From NCBI GenBank assembly GCA_040002435.1, contig JBDUEM010000003.1, positions 1 to 64,000 on the forward strand: a stretch of DNA of 64,000 nt, in the 5' to 3' direction. Below the pieces are notes generated by a model that was not told where the DNA came from, made no database searches, and saw only the letters and a list, made by a program, of their open reading frames with translations. Positions 53,366 to 62,480 of the stretch are shown one piece after another (within the stretch, counting starts at the first letter, position 1; each line of letters starts with the position of its first letter). The DNA is from JANXXV01 sp040002435. Its GTDB lineage: Bacteria; Acidobacteriota; Terriglobia; Bryobacterales; Bryobacteraceae. The position numbers and the translations under genes are program-made.

Positions 53366-54286
53366 TCAATGAGACTGGCGCGGTTTCAACGGAATTCGCT
53401 GCCGGTAGTGGAGCGTACGATCCTCCGCTTCCAGGAAGATTTCTAACTGCCTGGCTCTAGCGGAATCTTTCCACGAAACCTCCGCGGTCTGCTGCGTGGT
53501 GATGGCGGCCATCATGCCGGCCACGGTGACCGGAATATCGCTGACCGATCGGCAAAATTCAGCTGCTCCTCCGGATTCTGTGGCCAGATCCAGGAGCCCC
53601 GTTTGATACGCCGATGCCAGCCGGCCGTTCTGATAGTGCAAATGCACAATGAAGATGGGGGCCAGCACTCCCGCGATTTCTTTCTTGAGGCTCTGAATCT
53701 TCTCGTTCACCAAGCCCTCGGGAAAGCGCCGGCTCATGTCGTTCGTATCGCTGGAATTGACCACGGGATTCGTGTAGTCCTCGCGATAGTTGCCTATGGA
53801 ACTGTCAGTGATGTAGAGAACGGAGAGACGGATTGGCGCCTTCGCAAGGATAGAGTCGGTGAGGCGCACCATGGGTTGCAGCGTGTCCAAGAGTCCCGCT
53901 CGTCCGCTGACGGTGAGACCGTCGATGATTTCGGCGAGCCTGTCACGTCTGGTTCCCGGATCGGCAAGAACCCGAAGGCCGTCCTGAGCCCGAAGCAGCC
54001 CTACCGAGGTATTGGCCGGAAGAGCCGACACGCCCGCTATCAAAGCGGCTTTCGCCGGATCCACCAGCGACAGGTCGCCCGCGAGGTCCAGTACGACCAG
54101 CAGCATCTGGTCATCAGCGGGGGAACTCAATCGCAGCACCTTCGCGTCGGTGCCGTTCAGCGTGACTTTCAGATCCGCGGGCTTCACCGCGTCGCCGGTT
54201 GAGCGCCAGAACGAGATGAGCAGCGCATGCGAGTCCGCACCCGGAGCGATCGACAGCGAAAGGAGCACGAGCAGAAGATGCCTCAG
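53366..54286 (-). CDS. Secreted VWA-like protein
   Basis: About 306 residues. The start is uncertain: a CTG at 54286 overlaps the receptor stop in a CTGA arrangement and opens a signal peptide (RHLLLVLLSLSIAPGAD); a GTG at 54268 is an alternative, and the frame is open to 54400 inside the receptor gene. The domain resembles acidobacterial VWA proteins (LLVVLDLAGDLSLVDPAKAA, SVGLLRAQDGLRVLADPG, LSVLYITDSSIGNY), but the metal-binding DxSxS is degenerate (DLAGDLS). The gene lies downstream of and overlaps the truncated receptor gene, so they form an operon. Function unknown. Confidence 0.7.
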   Translation of the reverse strand: MRHLLLVLLSLSIAPGADSHALLISFWRSTGDAVKPADLKVTLNGTDAKVLRLSSPADDQMLLVVLDLAGDLSLVDPAKAALIAGVSALPANTSVGLLRAQDGLRVLADPGTRRDRLAEIIDGLTVSGRAGLLDTLQPMVRLTDSILAKAPIRLSVLYITDSSIGNYREDYTNPVVNSSDTNDMSRRFPEGLVNEKIQSLKKEIAGVLAPIFIVHLHYQNGRLASAYQTGLLDLATESGGAAEFCRSVSDIPVTVAGMMAAITTQQTAEVSWKDSARARQLEIFLEAEDRTLHYRQRIPLKPRQSH

Positions 54287-57045
54287 AAGCTGAACCTCAT
54301 CCCAAGTTGCATCACACGGCCGCCGCGCGAGCCGATGATGCGGCCGGCGTTGACGTTGGGAGCCGAAGCCGGTCCGATCACCGTATCCGGATCGTTCCAA
54401 TTGGCATGGTTGAGAAAGTTCAAACCCACCACGCTCAACTCCAGGCTTTGTTCCTGGCCCAGCGGCAGCCGCTTGCTGATACTTACGTCATGATTCTGGT
54501 TCCCCGGCAGGCGCAGCGAAGGATGGGTGCGCGAGGCGTCACCCACCGTGAAATCGGCAGGTTGTGAGAAGGCGGCCGGGTTGAACCACAACTCCGGGCC
54601 AGGATTCGGAACGTGGGCATCAACGCCGGGCACGACGTTCACATTCAAGGCATCCACCACGCCGCCCGTATTGTTGAATTGCGGATGTAAACCGATAGGT
54701 TCTCCGCTGGTGACGGTGGTAACGCCACTTACCGACCAGCCCTCCACAAAGTAGCGCCTCCAATCCGTGCTGCGGAACAGCAAACGGTTTGGGCCGAAAG
54801 GCAGCTCGTATGCATAACTCAACGAGAGTCGGTGCGGAATGCTGCCCGCCGTGAGGGACCACTCATTCCCGCGGTTGTAGTAGTCCTGAATGCCATAAGG
54901 GCCGGAGTAGTCATCCATCTGTTTCGCAAACTGATAAGTAGCGGAAAGGGATATGCCGCCCGACGATCGCTTCTCCACTCGCACGTAACCGGCGTCTCGT
55001 TTGTAGCGGCCCTCGGGCCACGAACTGTGAACGTCAAATCTCTGGTATTGGGGATACGGCCGCAGCGACTTCTTGAATGCTTCGTTGTTCAACTGATCGC
55101 GATAGTCCAGCGCTGAGAGGGATATCGCGTTGGGATTCGCCGCGGAATTGCTGAGCAGCAGATTGCGTCCCTCGGAATGATCGAAGCCCATGGTGACCAG
55201 GAACGGTCCCGGCAGTTCGCGCTCCAGGGAAATGCCTGCGGATTGATAAGTGGGCTGCCTGCCTGTGGGTTCGATCAGGTCGGCCACCGTGTCATTGGCC
55301 GCGTCGAGGCGCGTGTCGGGAAATGTCTGAGATGCCGAACCTAAGCCGCCAGCCAGCGTAGCTGCCGGCGTCAATTGAGGATTGGCGGAGATCCAGGTAG
55401 GCGTGCCGTTGAACGCCTGAGTGCCCCATTGCGATGTGTAGACGGGGATGGGCGAATAGGAACGGGAGTAGCTTGCCCGGGCGAGAGTCTTGTTCGGGAA
55501 CGTCCAAACCAGGCTGGCGCTGGGATCGAGCTTGGAGAGCCAGGGCTGAAAGCCGCGGCCGGCGCCATTCCGCCCGGCAGTGACTAGGGCACCAGGCAAG
55601 CTGTTCGCGGGGTTGAGCACATTTAAGTCAATGGTCGATTGACGATCGTACTTTTCCGTGCGCGGGCCGGTGGAATCCAGGGTCAAACCGAAAGAGAGCG
55701 TCAGGCCCTTGCCGACTTCCCACTGATCGCCGCCGGAGAGCAAGTAGCGGGGCTTCCGAAAATACGAAGGAGAAATGACCTCGCTTTTTTGTGCGAAATA
55801 AGCGTCCCCCAGGAGGAAGCTGGCGAAGGCATGGCCCGTGTTGATGATGCCCGGGAGGCTGGTCAGCCCGGAAGAAAATTCGAAGTCGCCGGTGGGAAAC
55901 TGCGGCGCGTAGATATTGACCTGCTCGGCAATCAGTTGCGTGGAAATCCCGAGCCGGTGGGATCCCCGGCGCCAGGAAAACCCATCGCTGACGGAATACG
56001 TGTTACGGGCCGACCGCGAACTCGGATTGGTGCGGCCCATCGATAAATAGGGCGAAAAACGGTACTTGGGAAACGGCTGTCCGTCGTCGGCTGGTTCCCG
56101 CTCATACTCGGTCTGCCCGGTGGAGGCGGAGGCGGAAAATGTATTCACCGACTGGGCAGACAGGGTGACCACATGCCTGAGGGCGGCACTGCGCGAGCGG
56201 CGATCCACAATCGGGGAGCTTGGATTGGCCACCGAATCAAAATAGCGAAACGCGCCGTCTACACCGTTAGAATAGGTGACGTGGAACGTCAGTCGCTGCT
56301 TATCGTTGAGCGTATGATCCAGGCTCACAATCACCCCCGCCGCGGAGTTCACCTCCGGCGACAACACAAAGAAGTTGTTCTGGAAGAATGGGCCTGCGTT
56401 CGTATTGGGCGCGGGGTAAAGCAGCAGGGCCTTCTGCGCGGTGGGATCGAGGCGGGACGGAGGAATGCGATTACCGGGAAACGGCGCGCGATTGTATTCC
56501 AGATTTGCGGCTGAAACATCCTGAGCAGAATCGAACGCAGGGTTCTTCATTGTTGTCTGCGGGTCGTAGATCGGCAAGAGTTGACCGGCGGCGTCCACGG
56601 TGGAAGACCAATCGCCGGCGCGCTCGGCCATCGTGGGAATAGTTAGTAGCGCGGTCCTGCCAATTTTCTCACGCGTCCCCTCAAACGTAAACGTGAAGAA
56701 AGTATTTCGCCCGCCGTCATAGACCTTGGGGAGATATAGAGGGCCCGTCAGGTTGAAGCCATATTGGTTGCGCCGCAGAATGCCCTTGCTGCCTCCGCGC
56801 TGGAACACCTCATGAGGCACGGCATCCAGGAAATCGTTCCGGAAGTTCTCATACAGGCGGCCATGCCAACGCCACTTGCGCGCTCCGTTCACGTGCCGGG
56901 TAGAGGGGGGGGAGTCTTCGCGCAGCCCCATATCCCGCGACTGAATTTTGAATTCCTCAATTGCGCGTTGCAGTTCGGTTGGTTTGGCCGCGTTCTGGCC
57001 GAAGGCCAGACAGACGGATAGCAAGGCTCCGAGGGCAACCCTCAT
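54283..57045 (-). CDS. Oar-like outer-membrane barrel lacking the regulatory and plug domains
   Basis: 920 residues with signal peptide (GALLSVCLAFGQ). Only ~55 residues separate it from the start of the barrel (WRWHGRLYENFRNDFLDAVP, GFNLTGPLYLPKVYDGGRNT, FFTFTFEGTREKI), which in the full-length receptor at 14403 begins near residue 235. The CarboxypepD_reg domain and the plug are therefore missing. The barrel then runs to a normal end (VMQLGMRFSF). Inward-facing positions and the final Phe suggest it can still fold. No frameshift or stop is seen, so this may be a real plug-less variant. It is co-transcribed with the VWA-like gene. Confidence 0.82.
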   Translation of the reverse strand: MRVALGALLSVCLAFGQNAAKPTELQRAIEEFKIQSRDMGLREDSPPSTRHVNGARKWRWHGRLYENFRNDFLDAVPHEVFQRGGSKGILRRNQYGFNLTGPLYLPKVYDGGRNTFFTFTFEGTREKIGRTALLTIPTMAERAGDWSSTVDAAGQLLPIYDPQTTMKNPAFDSAQDVSAANLEYNRAPFPGNRIPPSRLDPTAQKALLLYPAPNTNAGPFFQNNFFVLSPEVNSAAGVIVSLDHTLNDKQRLTFHVTYSNGVDGAFRYFDSVANPSSPIVDRRSRSAALRHVVTLSAQSVNTFSASASTGQTEYEREPADDGQPFPKYRFSPYLSMGRTNPSSRSARNTYSVSDGFSWRRGSHRLGISTQLIAEQVNIYAPQFPTGDFEFSSGLTSLPGIINTGHAFASFLLGDAYFAQKSEVISPSYFRKPRYLLSGGDQWEVGKGLTLSFGLTLDSTGPRTEKYDRQSTIDLNVLNPANSLPGALVTAGRNGAGRGFQPWLSKLDPSASLVWTFPNKTLARASYSRSYSPIPVYTSQWGTQAFNGTPTWISANPQLTPAATLAGGLGSASQTFPDTRLDAANDTVADLIEPTGRQPTYQSAGISLERELPGPFLVTMGFDHSEGRNLLLSNSAANPNAISLSALDYRDQLNNEAFKKSLRPYPQYQRFDVHSSWPEGRYKRDAGYVRVEKRSSGGISLSATYQFAKQMDDYSGPYGIQDYYNRGNEWSLTAGSIPHRLSLSYAYELPFGPNRLLFRSTDWRRYFVEGWSVSGVTTVTSGEPIGLHPQFNNTGGVVDALNVNVVPGVDAHVPNPGPELWFNPAAFSQPADFTVGDASRTHPSLRLPGNQNHDVSISKRLPLGQEQSLELSVVGLNFLNHANWNDPDTVIGPASAPNVNAGRIIGSRGGRVMQLGMRFSF

Positions 57046-57120
57046 GATTTCAGTGTATGTTTTGCGCTCAAGTTTGGCGTACCGGAAATACCTTAATAAC
57101 CATGTTACGCTGAGCGCAAA

Positions 57121-57640
57121 ATGAAAATAGGTGGTTTCGCGCTAACGATACGCTGCCTCGTCTTGACCGGCGGCGAGATTCTTTCTCAGAGAGAAAGACA
57201 CCATTATCGAATCAGCCGTAGTGGGGAGATAGAAGACCGTCGATGACAATACTGTCTGGAGGGTGACGGAGACACCGCCCGGGCATTATTCGGTGGTTGA
57301 AAAAGGGAAGAATGGAGGCCAACTGGAGGCGCGCCTCACGCGGCTGGGTAAAGGGCTGTTCGCGGATTTCTCGGCGATTGATTGAGATGGAAGCCTGCCA
57401 GATTCCCGGCCACCCCCGCGCGTATGCAAGTGGACCGCTCGACGATGCAAATCGCATGGGTTGATTTTCAAGGCCTTGTCCGCCATTCGGGACAACCGCC
57501 GTTCCCCGTTCACTAGTTTGCCGGGATAGCCGGCAAGAAGATACGTGGTGCTTACCGCTTCGGCCAGCGAACTGCGGGACTACCTGAAGAAAATAGCTGT
57601 GGTGCCGGGCGCATTCAAAAGAACGAGGTATTCCGGCGGC
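57121..57640 (+). pseudogene. Decayed small hypothetical gene
   Basis: Plus-strand pieces in three frames resemble an exported acidobacterial family: near 57250 NTVWRVTETPPGHYSVVEKG, then GQLEARLTRLGKGLFADFSA, and from 57545 VVLTASASELRDYLKKIA and VPGAFKRTRY. At least two frameshifts separate them. The first part up to about 57200 has no recognisable domain. The remaining bases to 57694 hold the end of the next gene only. Confidence 0.55.
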
Positions 57641-57694
57641 AATAGAGGCGTGGCGGACGGTGGTGAGAGATTCCCACCACCGCCAACATCAGAC

Positions 57695-59737
57695 TCATGG
57701 CGTTGGTATTATTGCCACAGTTTGGCTAGAATAGCCACTCTCCGTCGTGGAACTGACCGTAGTGGCGACGTAGTAGTAGACCAACCCCGCTCCAACGCTG
57801 TTATCAACGTAGGATGTTGAGGCCACCGGGGACGTGGTCAATCTGGTGTAAGGCCCGCCCGAAGTCGTTCCCCGATAGACGTGGTATCCGCTAATACTGG
57901 GCGAGGTGCTGGAAATCCAGCTCAAGGTAACGCTGTGCGCGGGGGGGATCACAACGGGCGGTACAACGGGGGGCGGTGCGGCGGTCGCAGTAAAATTCAG
58001 GCCGCTTAGCGAAGCTCCGCTGATCGTTATCGATGACACGGAGGGGCTGAATGTGTATCCCGACTGGCTCGGGGCAACCGCATACGTTCCGTTCGAGAGG
58101 CCATTGAAGGAGTAGTTTCCGGAGCTATCCGTCGTTGTTACCGCCGAAGCCGTGCCTGACAGGGTCAACGTAGCCGGCGATCCTGTCACTTTGCCCAGGA
58201 CACTATACGTGTTAACGCTCGTCCCCATGGTCCCCATCACCCTCACTTCCGCCATAGTGAGATAGCCCCAACCTGGGACCTGCACGCGCACATAACGGCC
58301 CTGCGCACCACCCGCCTGAATGACGGTGGATGGGTTCGGCTGGATCATCTGATGATTGTTCCAGGTGCCGGGTCTGATGCTCAGCGTTTCGGGTGTATCG
58401 CTGGCAAGAAAGGGAGTATTTGACACGAAAACCCAATAGTCACTCAACCTGTCTCCGCAGCAATCGGTTCGATTCCAAACCTCGATGGAACTGACGGTCG
58501 CTGTCGCGCCCAGGTCAACCTGCCACCACGGCTTCCACTCGTAAACCGTATGCATGATGGAACCGTTGTTGTAGTTGCCGTCGGTGTTGCCATCCACTGC
58601 ATTGCCAGCCACGGTGGTACTTCCGAAGGTGCTACTTTGCAGGGCGGGCTTGCTGAGGGCGACATTGCCGGAAGAGGGAGTTGTCGTAGTGGTTCCCACG
58701 GTTCCCACAACTTTGACTTCCGCCATATGGAGGTAGCCCCAATTTGAAAGCTGGACCCGTACGTAACGGCCTTGGGCGCCACCGGCCTGGATGATGGCGG
58801 AGGGGTTAGGCTGAGACATTTGGTGGTTGTTCCAGGTTCCGGGTCTGATGTTGAGTGTCTCCGGCGTATCGCTGGCAAGAAAAGGCGTGTTGGATACGAA
58901 AACCCAATAGTCATTCAACCTGTCTCCGCAGCAATCGGTTCGATTCCAAACCTCGATGGAACTGACGGTCGCCGTCGCGCCCAGGTCAACCTGCCACCAG
59001 GGCTTCCAGTCGTAGAGCGTATGCGTAATGGAACCGTTGTTGTAGTTGCCGTCGGTGTTGCCATCCACTGCATTGCCGGCCACGGTGTTGCTCCCAAAGG
59101 TGCTGCTTTGCAGGGCGGGCTTGCTAAGGGCGACATTGCCTGACGAAGGGGCGGTGGTAGTTGTTCCCCCAGTCCCCATGACTTTGACTTCGGCCATGTG
59201 GAGGTAGCCCCAATTTGGAATCTGGACACGTACGTAACGGCCCTGGGCGCCACCCGCCTGGATGATGGTAGAGGGTTTCGGCTGAATTGTCTGATGATTG
59301 TTCCAAGTGCCGGCTCTGACGCTGAGCGTATCCGGTGTATCGCTGGCAAGAAAGGGAGTATTAGATACGAAAACCCAATAGTCACTCAACCTGTCCCCGC
59401 AGCAATCGGTTCGATTCCAAACCTCGATGGAGCTGATGGTCGATGTAGTGCCGAGGTCAACCTGCCACCAAGGCTTCCAGTCATACAGCGTATGCATAAT
59501 GGACCCGTTGATGTAGTTCCCATCGGTATTACCGTCCACCGCGTTGCTTGCCACGGTATTACTTCCAAAAGTACTACTTTGGGATGCCGCTTTACCAAGG
59601 GCTACGTTTGTAGTTTGAGCGCTCAGGAAATTGATGCCAGCAGTGAATAGCACAAGCAATGCAGCCCGGCCCGAGAAACTGTAAGCCACAGATAATAAAC
59701 CGGGTACCTGCTTTGTGATCTTCAAGAGTAACTTCAT
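57695..59737 (-). CDS. Secreted protein with three tandem discoidin-like domains, a CarboxypepD-like domain and fibronectin type III
   Basis: 680 residues; a long signal peptide (RAALLVLFTAGINFLSA). Three domains of 157 residues each, near-identical (start NVALGKAASQSSTFGSNTVA), resemble F5/8-type C/F-type lectin-like folds: NAVDGNTDGNY, WWQVDLG, SSIEVWNRTDCCGDRLSDYW, AQGRYVRVQ. Each has a vicinal Cys pair. A beta-sandwich of CarboxypepD type (VLGKVTGSPATLTLSG, GNYSFNGLSNGTYAV) and a terminal fibronectin III (SGYHVYRGTTSGGPYTRL) follow. It should bind carbohydrate or surface ligands outside the cell; the ligand is unknown. Upstream 59738-60219 is AT-rich. Confidence 0.85.
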   Translation of the reverse strand: MKLLLKITKQVPGLLSVAYSFSGRAALLVLFTAGINFLSAQTTNVALGKAASQSSTFGSNTVASNAVDGNTDGNYINGSIMHTLYDWKPWWQVDLGTTSTISSIEVWNRTDCCGDRLSDYWVFVSNTPFLASDTPDTLSVRAGTWNNHQTIQPKPSTIIQAGGAQGRYVRVQIPNWGYLHMAEVKVMGTGGTTTTAPSSGNVALSKPALQSSTFGSNTVAGNAVDGNTDGNYNNGSITHTLYDWKPWWQVDLGATATVSSIEVWNRTDCCGDRLNDYWVFVSNTPFLASDTPETLNIRPGTWNNHQMSQPNPSAIIQAGGAQGRYVRVQLSNWGYLHMAEVKVVGTVGTTTTTPSSGNVALSKPALQSSTFGSTTVAGNAVDGNTDGNYNNGSIMHTVYEWKPWWQVDLGATATVSSIEVWNRTDCCGDRLSDYWVFVSNTPFLASDTPETLSIRPGTWNNHQMIQPNPSTVIQAGGAQGRYVRVQVPGWGYLTMAEVRVMGTMGTSVNTYSVLGKVTGSPATLTLSGTASAVTTTDSSGNYSFNGLSNGTYAVAPSQSGYTFSPSVSSITISGASLSGLNFTATAAPPPVVPPVVIPPAHSVTLSWISSTSPSISGYHVYRGTTSGGPYTRLTTSPVASTSYVDNSVGAGLVYYYVATTVSSTTESGYSSQTVAIIPTP
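58196..59608 (-). repeat. Three tandem 471-bp coding repeats
   Basis: The three discoidin-like domains correspond to DNA units of exactly 471 bases (about 59608-59138, 59137-58667 and 58666-58196), highly similar over their whole length, including silent positions. The similarity suggests recent internal duplication or ongoing gene conversion. Confidence 0.8.
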
Positions 59738-60219
59738 ACCGCCTCTGCCTCCTGTCAGTACAAACTCCAGCAGTTCGTACCAAGTACATATCGACTAGTA
59801 CTACGGAAATCACATAGTACCACCGCGTCAACGAAAAAGTTAGCCCTCGTAGCCTTATTTCGCTGCTTTAACTCGCTTAGGCGTTGCGGAGAGAATTTCA
59901 GAGGCCTTCTAAGGTTTTCTATCTTTCTGATTTCAATAATCTTGGTGGTTTTGACTGGCTTTACTAAGGTTCTTTCCGGTTTTGCAAGGTACTTATTTTT
60001 TCGCCTCGCGGGAGCCAGCGGCACTTCAAATCCCTAACTCGAGCTGTAATCCGCAGAATAGTACTAGAACGTACGTCTTAGTGTGAAATATAATATTTCA
60101 AAAATCACCTTAAGCATGTGGTGCCGCATCACCATTTGCCGCAAGGGGATTACATCTTTTAGATTCAGATCAATACACCCGCCTTACCCCGCAACAGTGG
60201 AGGTAGGCACGTCGCTCAT
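59738..60219. other. AT-rich 482-base intergenic stretch
   Basis: Runs with little coding potential separate the discoidin-domain gene from the CoA-transferase gene. Short palindrome-like motifs agtact (ctagtacta near 59795 and agtactag near 60060) occur. A minus-strand frame at 59755-60024 lacks family similarity and start signal. The stretch probably contains the promoter of the discoidin-domain gene. Nothing else is seen. Confidence 0.45.
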
Positions 60220-61428
60220 TTAGCCTTTGGCGGCGCCTTCCTCGAGCATTTTCTGGATGGCAGAATCGTCGTAGCCAAGCGAGCGTAGAATCTCCACGGT
60301 GTGCTGGCCGATTCCCGGGGCAAAGCGCGGGGGCGTCTTTGTTTCGCAGCGCAGATTGATGGGATTGTTGACGGTACGAATCGGACCACCGGGCGCGTCG
60401 GCGATTTCTGCGAATACTCCGATCTGCTCCGCCTGCAAATCTCTGGAGACCTGCTCGCTGTCCGGAACGATTCCGAAGATGACATCCAGTTCATGGAAGC
60501 GTTTGGTGAGCTCAGTGAAATCCACCGCGCCGACTGCAGCGTCCATCAGAGCGATCAACTCGACGGAGTTCATCGTCCTTGCTTCGTTGCAGTTAAACCG
60601 GGGATCGCTTTGGAAACTTAGCAACCCCAGAGCCTGACAGAGCCGGGGCCAATCCTTCTCCACATCGAGGCAGCATAGAATGATGCGGTGTCCATCCCTG
60701 GTCACGTAGTGATTCACCAGCGGGTTCACGGTTGTCTTGCGGCTCCACCGCTCGGCGAACGTGGCGCCCGCCAACGCCGCCTGTACGTTACAACTGTTGG
60801 ACCAGATGCCGTTGGCGATCAGCGAAGTGCTGACCTTGGTTCCCAGGCCGGTTTTCTCGCGCTTGTACATCGCCAGCAGAATGCCGGCGAAAAGCGCCAT
60901 GGACGTGGGATGGTCGCCAAATCCTGGAGGCGACTGGCAGGGATCCGCGCCGGCGTTGTGCATAGTCGCCATCAGACCGGATCGCGCCCAATAGGCAGTC
61001 ATGTCGTAGCCAGGTTTGTCCACATCCGGGCCGGTTTCCCCATAACCGCTCAACTGGCCATAGATGAGCCGCGGGTTCAGGGCATTGAGGATCTCGTATT
61101 CGAGGCGGAACTTCGCTATCGTCGGTGGCTGGTAATTGGTGATAAAGATATCCGCGGATTCTACAAGTTTCAGCAGCGCTTCGCGTGCTTCGTCGTAGTT
61201 CAGGTCCAGCGCGATACTGCGTTTATTGCGGCCTTCCAGTATCCAGCAGTAAGCATGCTCGGAGGCAGGCATCGGCGGGGACAGGGAAAGATAACGATAC
61301 GGATCGCCGAGGGGCGGCCGCTCTATTTTGATGACGTCGGCCCCGAAGTCTGAGAGCGCAGTGGCCGCTGCCGGCGCGGCAATATACGTGCTGCAATCAA
61401 TTACTCGAATCCCTGAAAGAATACCCAG
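60220..61428 (-). CDS. CaiB/BaiF family III CoA transferase
   Basis: 402 residues. The family starts with LGILSGIRVIDCSTYIAAPA, and a GGAGG lies just upstream of a CTG at 61428, which is my chosen start; the frame is open to a GTG at 61515. Conserved features are FGADVIKIERP, GRNKRSIALDLN, NPRLIYGQLSGYGETGP, KPGYDMTAYWARSG with the catalytic Asp, and GLGTKVSTSLIANGIWSNS. Family III enzymes move CoA between acids through an aspartyl-CoA thioester; the substrate is not evident. The extended frame would overlap the divergent kinase gene start at 61461, another reason to prefer the short version. Confidence 0.87.
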   Translation of the reverse strand: MGILSGIRVIDCSTYIAAPAAATALSDFGADVIKIERPPLGDPYRYLSLSPPMPASEHAYCWILEGRNKRSIALDLNYDEAREALLKLVESADIFITNYQPPTIAKFRLEYEILNALNPRLIYGQLSGYGETGPDVDKPGYDMTAYWARSGLMATMHNAGADPCQSPPGFGDHPTSMALFAGILLAMYKREKTGLGTKVSTSLIANGIWSNSCNVQAALAGATFAERWSRKTTVNPLVNHYVTRDGHRIILCCLDVEKDWPRLCQALGLLSFQSDPRFNCNEARTMNSVELIALMDAAVGAVDFTELTKRFHELDVIFGIVPDSEQVSRDLQAEQIGVFAEIADAPGGPIRTVNNPINLRCETKTPPRFAPGIGQHTVEILRSLGYDDSAIQKMLEEGAAKG

Positions 61429-61460
61429 ATAGACCTCCGTTCCGGTGTCATCATATACGA

Positions 61461-62480
61461 ATGCCGTTTCATTCCGACACAGCCCCAGTCCGGCCGGGTG
61501 AGGAACTGGATGCACAGGCTCTCAGCCGATATTTGAATCGGGGTGAAGTGGCCGTGCAGCAATTTCCAGGCGGGCATTCCAATCTGACCTATCTGATCCG
61601 TGCGGGCGGGGAAGAGTATGTCCTGCGGCGTGCGCCCATGGGTCCGGTGCCGCCGAAGGCACATGACATGGCGCGGGAGTACCGCATGCTGGAGAGCATT
61701 CATCCGCATTTTCCGGCTGCACCCAAAGTACATTTGTTGTGCGAGGACCCTTCGATCATCGGTTCGGCGTTTTTCCTCATGGAGCGGCGCAGGGGAATCA
61801 TTCTGCGCGAGACCGATTCGCGTCCCTGCGATGCTGCCTTTACCGGCCGGGTGAGCGCAGCGTTCATTGACGGAATGATTGCCCTCCATGCGATAGATAT
61901 TGGCCAGCCCGGTCTCAATACGCTCGGCAAGCCCGACGGGTTCCTTGACCGGCAAGTGCGAGGCTGGTCCGATCGCTGGCGCCGGGCCGAGACCGAAACC
62001 ATTGCCGAGATGGACCGCGTGATCGCGTGGCTGGCGGCGGCTCTGCCAGTCTCCGGGCCAGCCACGATTGTGCACAACGATTACAAGCTCGACAACATCA
62101 TGCTGAACGCGGAGGACCCGGGGAAGATTGAAGCGGTGCTGGATTGGGAGATGACCACCGTTGGCGATCCGCTGGCCGACCTCGGCCTGACTCTTTGCTA
62201 CTGGATGCTGGGCAGTTCATCTGGGCGCAACGATTCACCGGGCTGGTATTCGCGTGAGCAACTCCTGGAACGCTATTCGGCAAAGACCGGCCGCGACTTG
62301 TCAGGCATCGGCTACTACGAAGTGCTCGGCGTGTTTAAGCTCGCCGTGATCCTGCAGCAGATCTACTATCGTTACGTAAAAGGCCAAACGCACGATGAAC
62401 GTTTTCGCGCGTTTGATGCGCGCGTGAAGGGACTCATTCGAACAGCGTCAGCGCTACTCGATAATCTCGAACCGCTTTAG
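61461..62480 (+). CDS. Aminoglycoside-phosphotransferase-like kinase (ACAD10/11-type)
   Basis: 339 residues of the APH/protein-kinase-like fold. Landmarks: FPGGHSNLTYLIRAGGEEYV, LRRAPMGPVPPKAHDMAREY, catalytic loop IVHNDYKLDNIMLN (Brenner motif HxDxxxxN) and VLDWEMTTVGDPLADLG (metal-binding Asp). The same domain is the N-terminal part of vertebrate ACAD10/11 and occurs alone next to CoA-linked genes in bacteria, which suggests phosphorylation of a hydroxyacyl intermediate. Here it is divergent from the CoA transferase, and its 3' end overlaps the convergent dehydratase by 27 bases. The substrate is unknown. Confidence 0.88.
   Translation: MPFHSDTAPVRPGEELDAQALSRYLNRGEVAVQQFPGGHSNLTYLIRAGGEEYVLRRAPMGPVPPKAHDMAREYRMLESIHPHFPAAPKVHLLCEDPSIIGSAFFLMERRRGIILRETDSRPCDAAFTGRVSAAFIDGMIALHAIDIGQPGLNTLGKPDGFLDRQVRGWSDRWRRAETETIAEMDRVIAWLAAALPVSGPATIVHNDYKLDNIMLNAEDPGKIEAVLDWEMTTVGDPLADLGLTLCYWMLGSSSGRNDSPGWYSREQLLERYSAKTGRDLSGIGYYEVLGVFKLAVILQQIYYRYVKGQTHDERFRAFDARVKGLIRTASALLDNLEPL

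Noticed and set aside
58196..59608. A CRISPR-like or satellite array
   Set aside because: The repeat unit is 471 bases, in frame and codes for a folded domain; there are no spacers.
57695..59737. A fucose-binding F-type lectin
   Set aside because: The domains resemble the fold, but the known His/Arg fucose-binding motif was not found, so only a discoidin-like call is made.
59755..60024. A small minus-strand gene of 89 residues upstream of the discoidin gene
   Set aside because: Lys/Arg-rich by chance in AT-rich DNA, no start signal or similarity, and it would occupy the promoter region.
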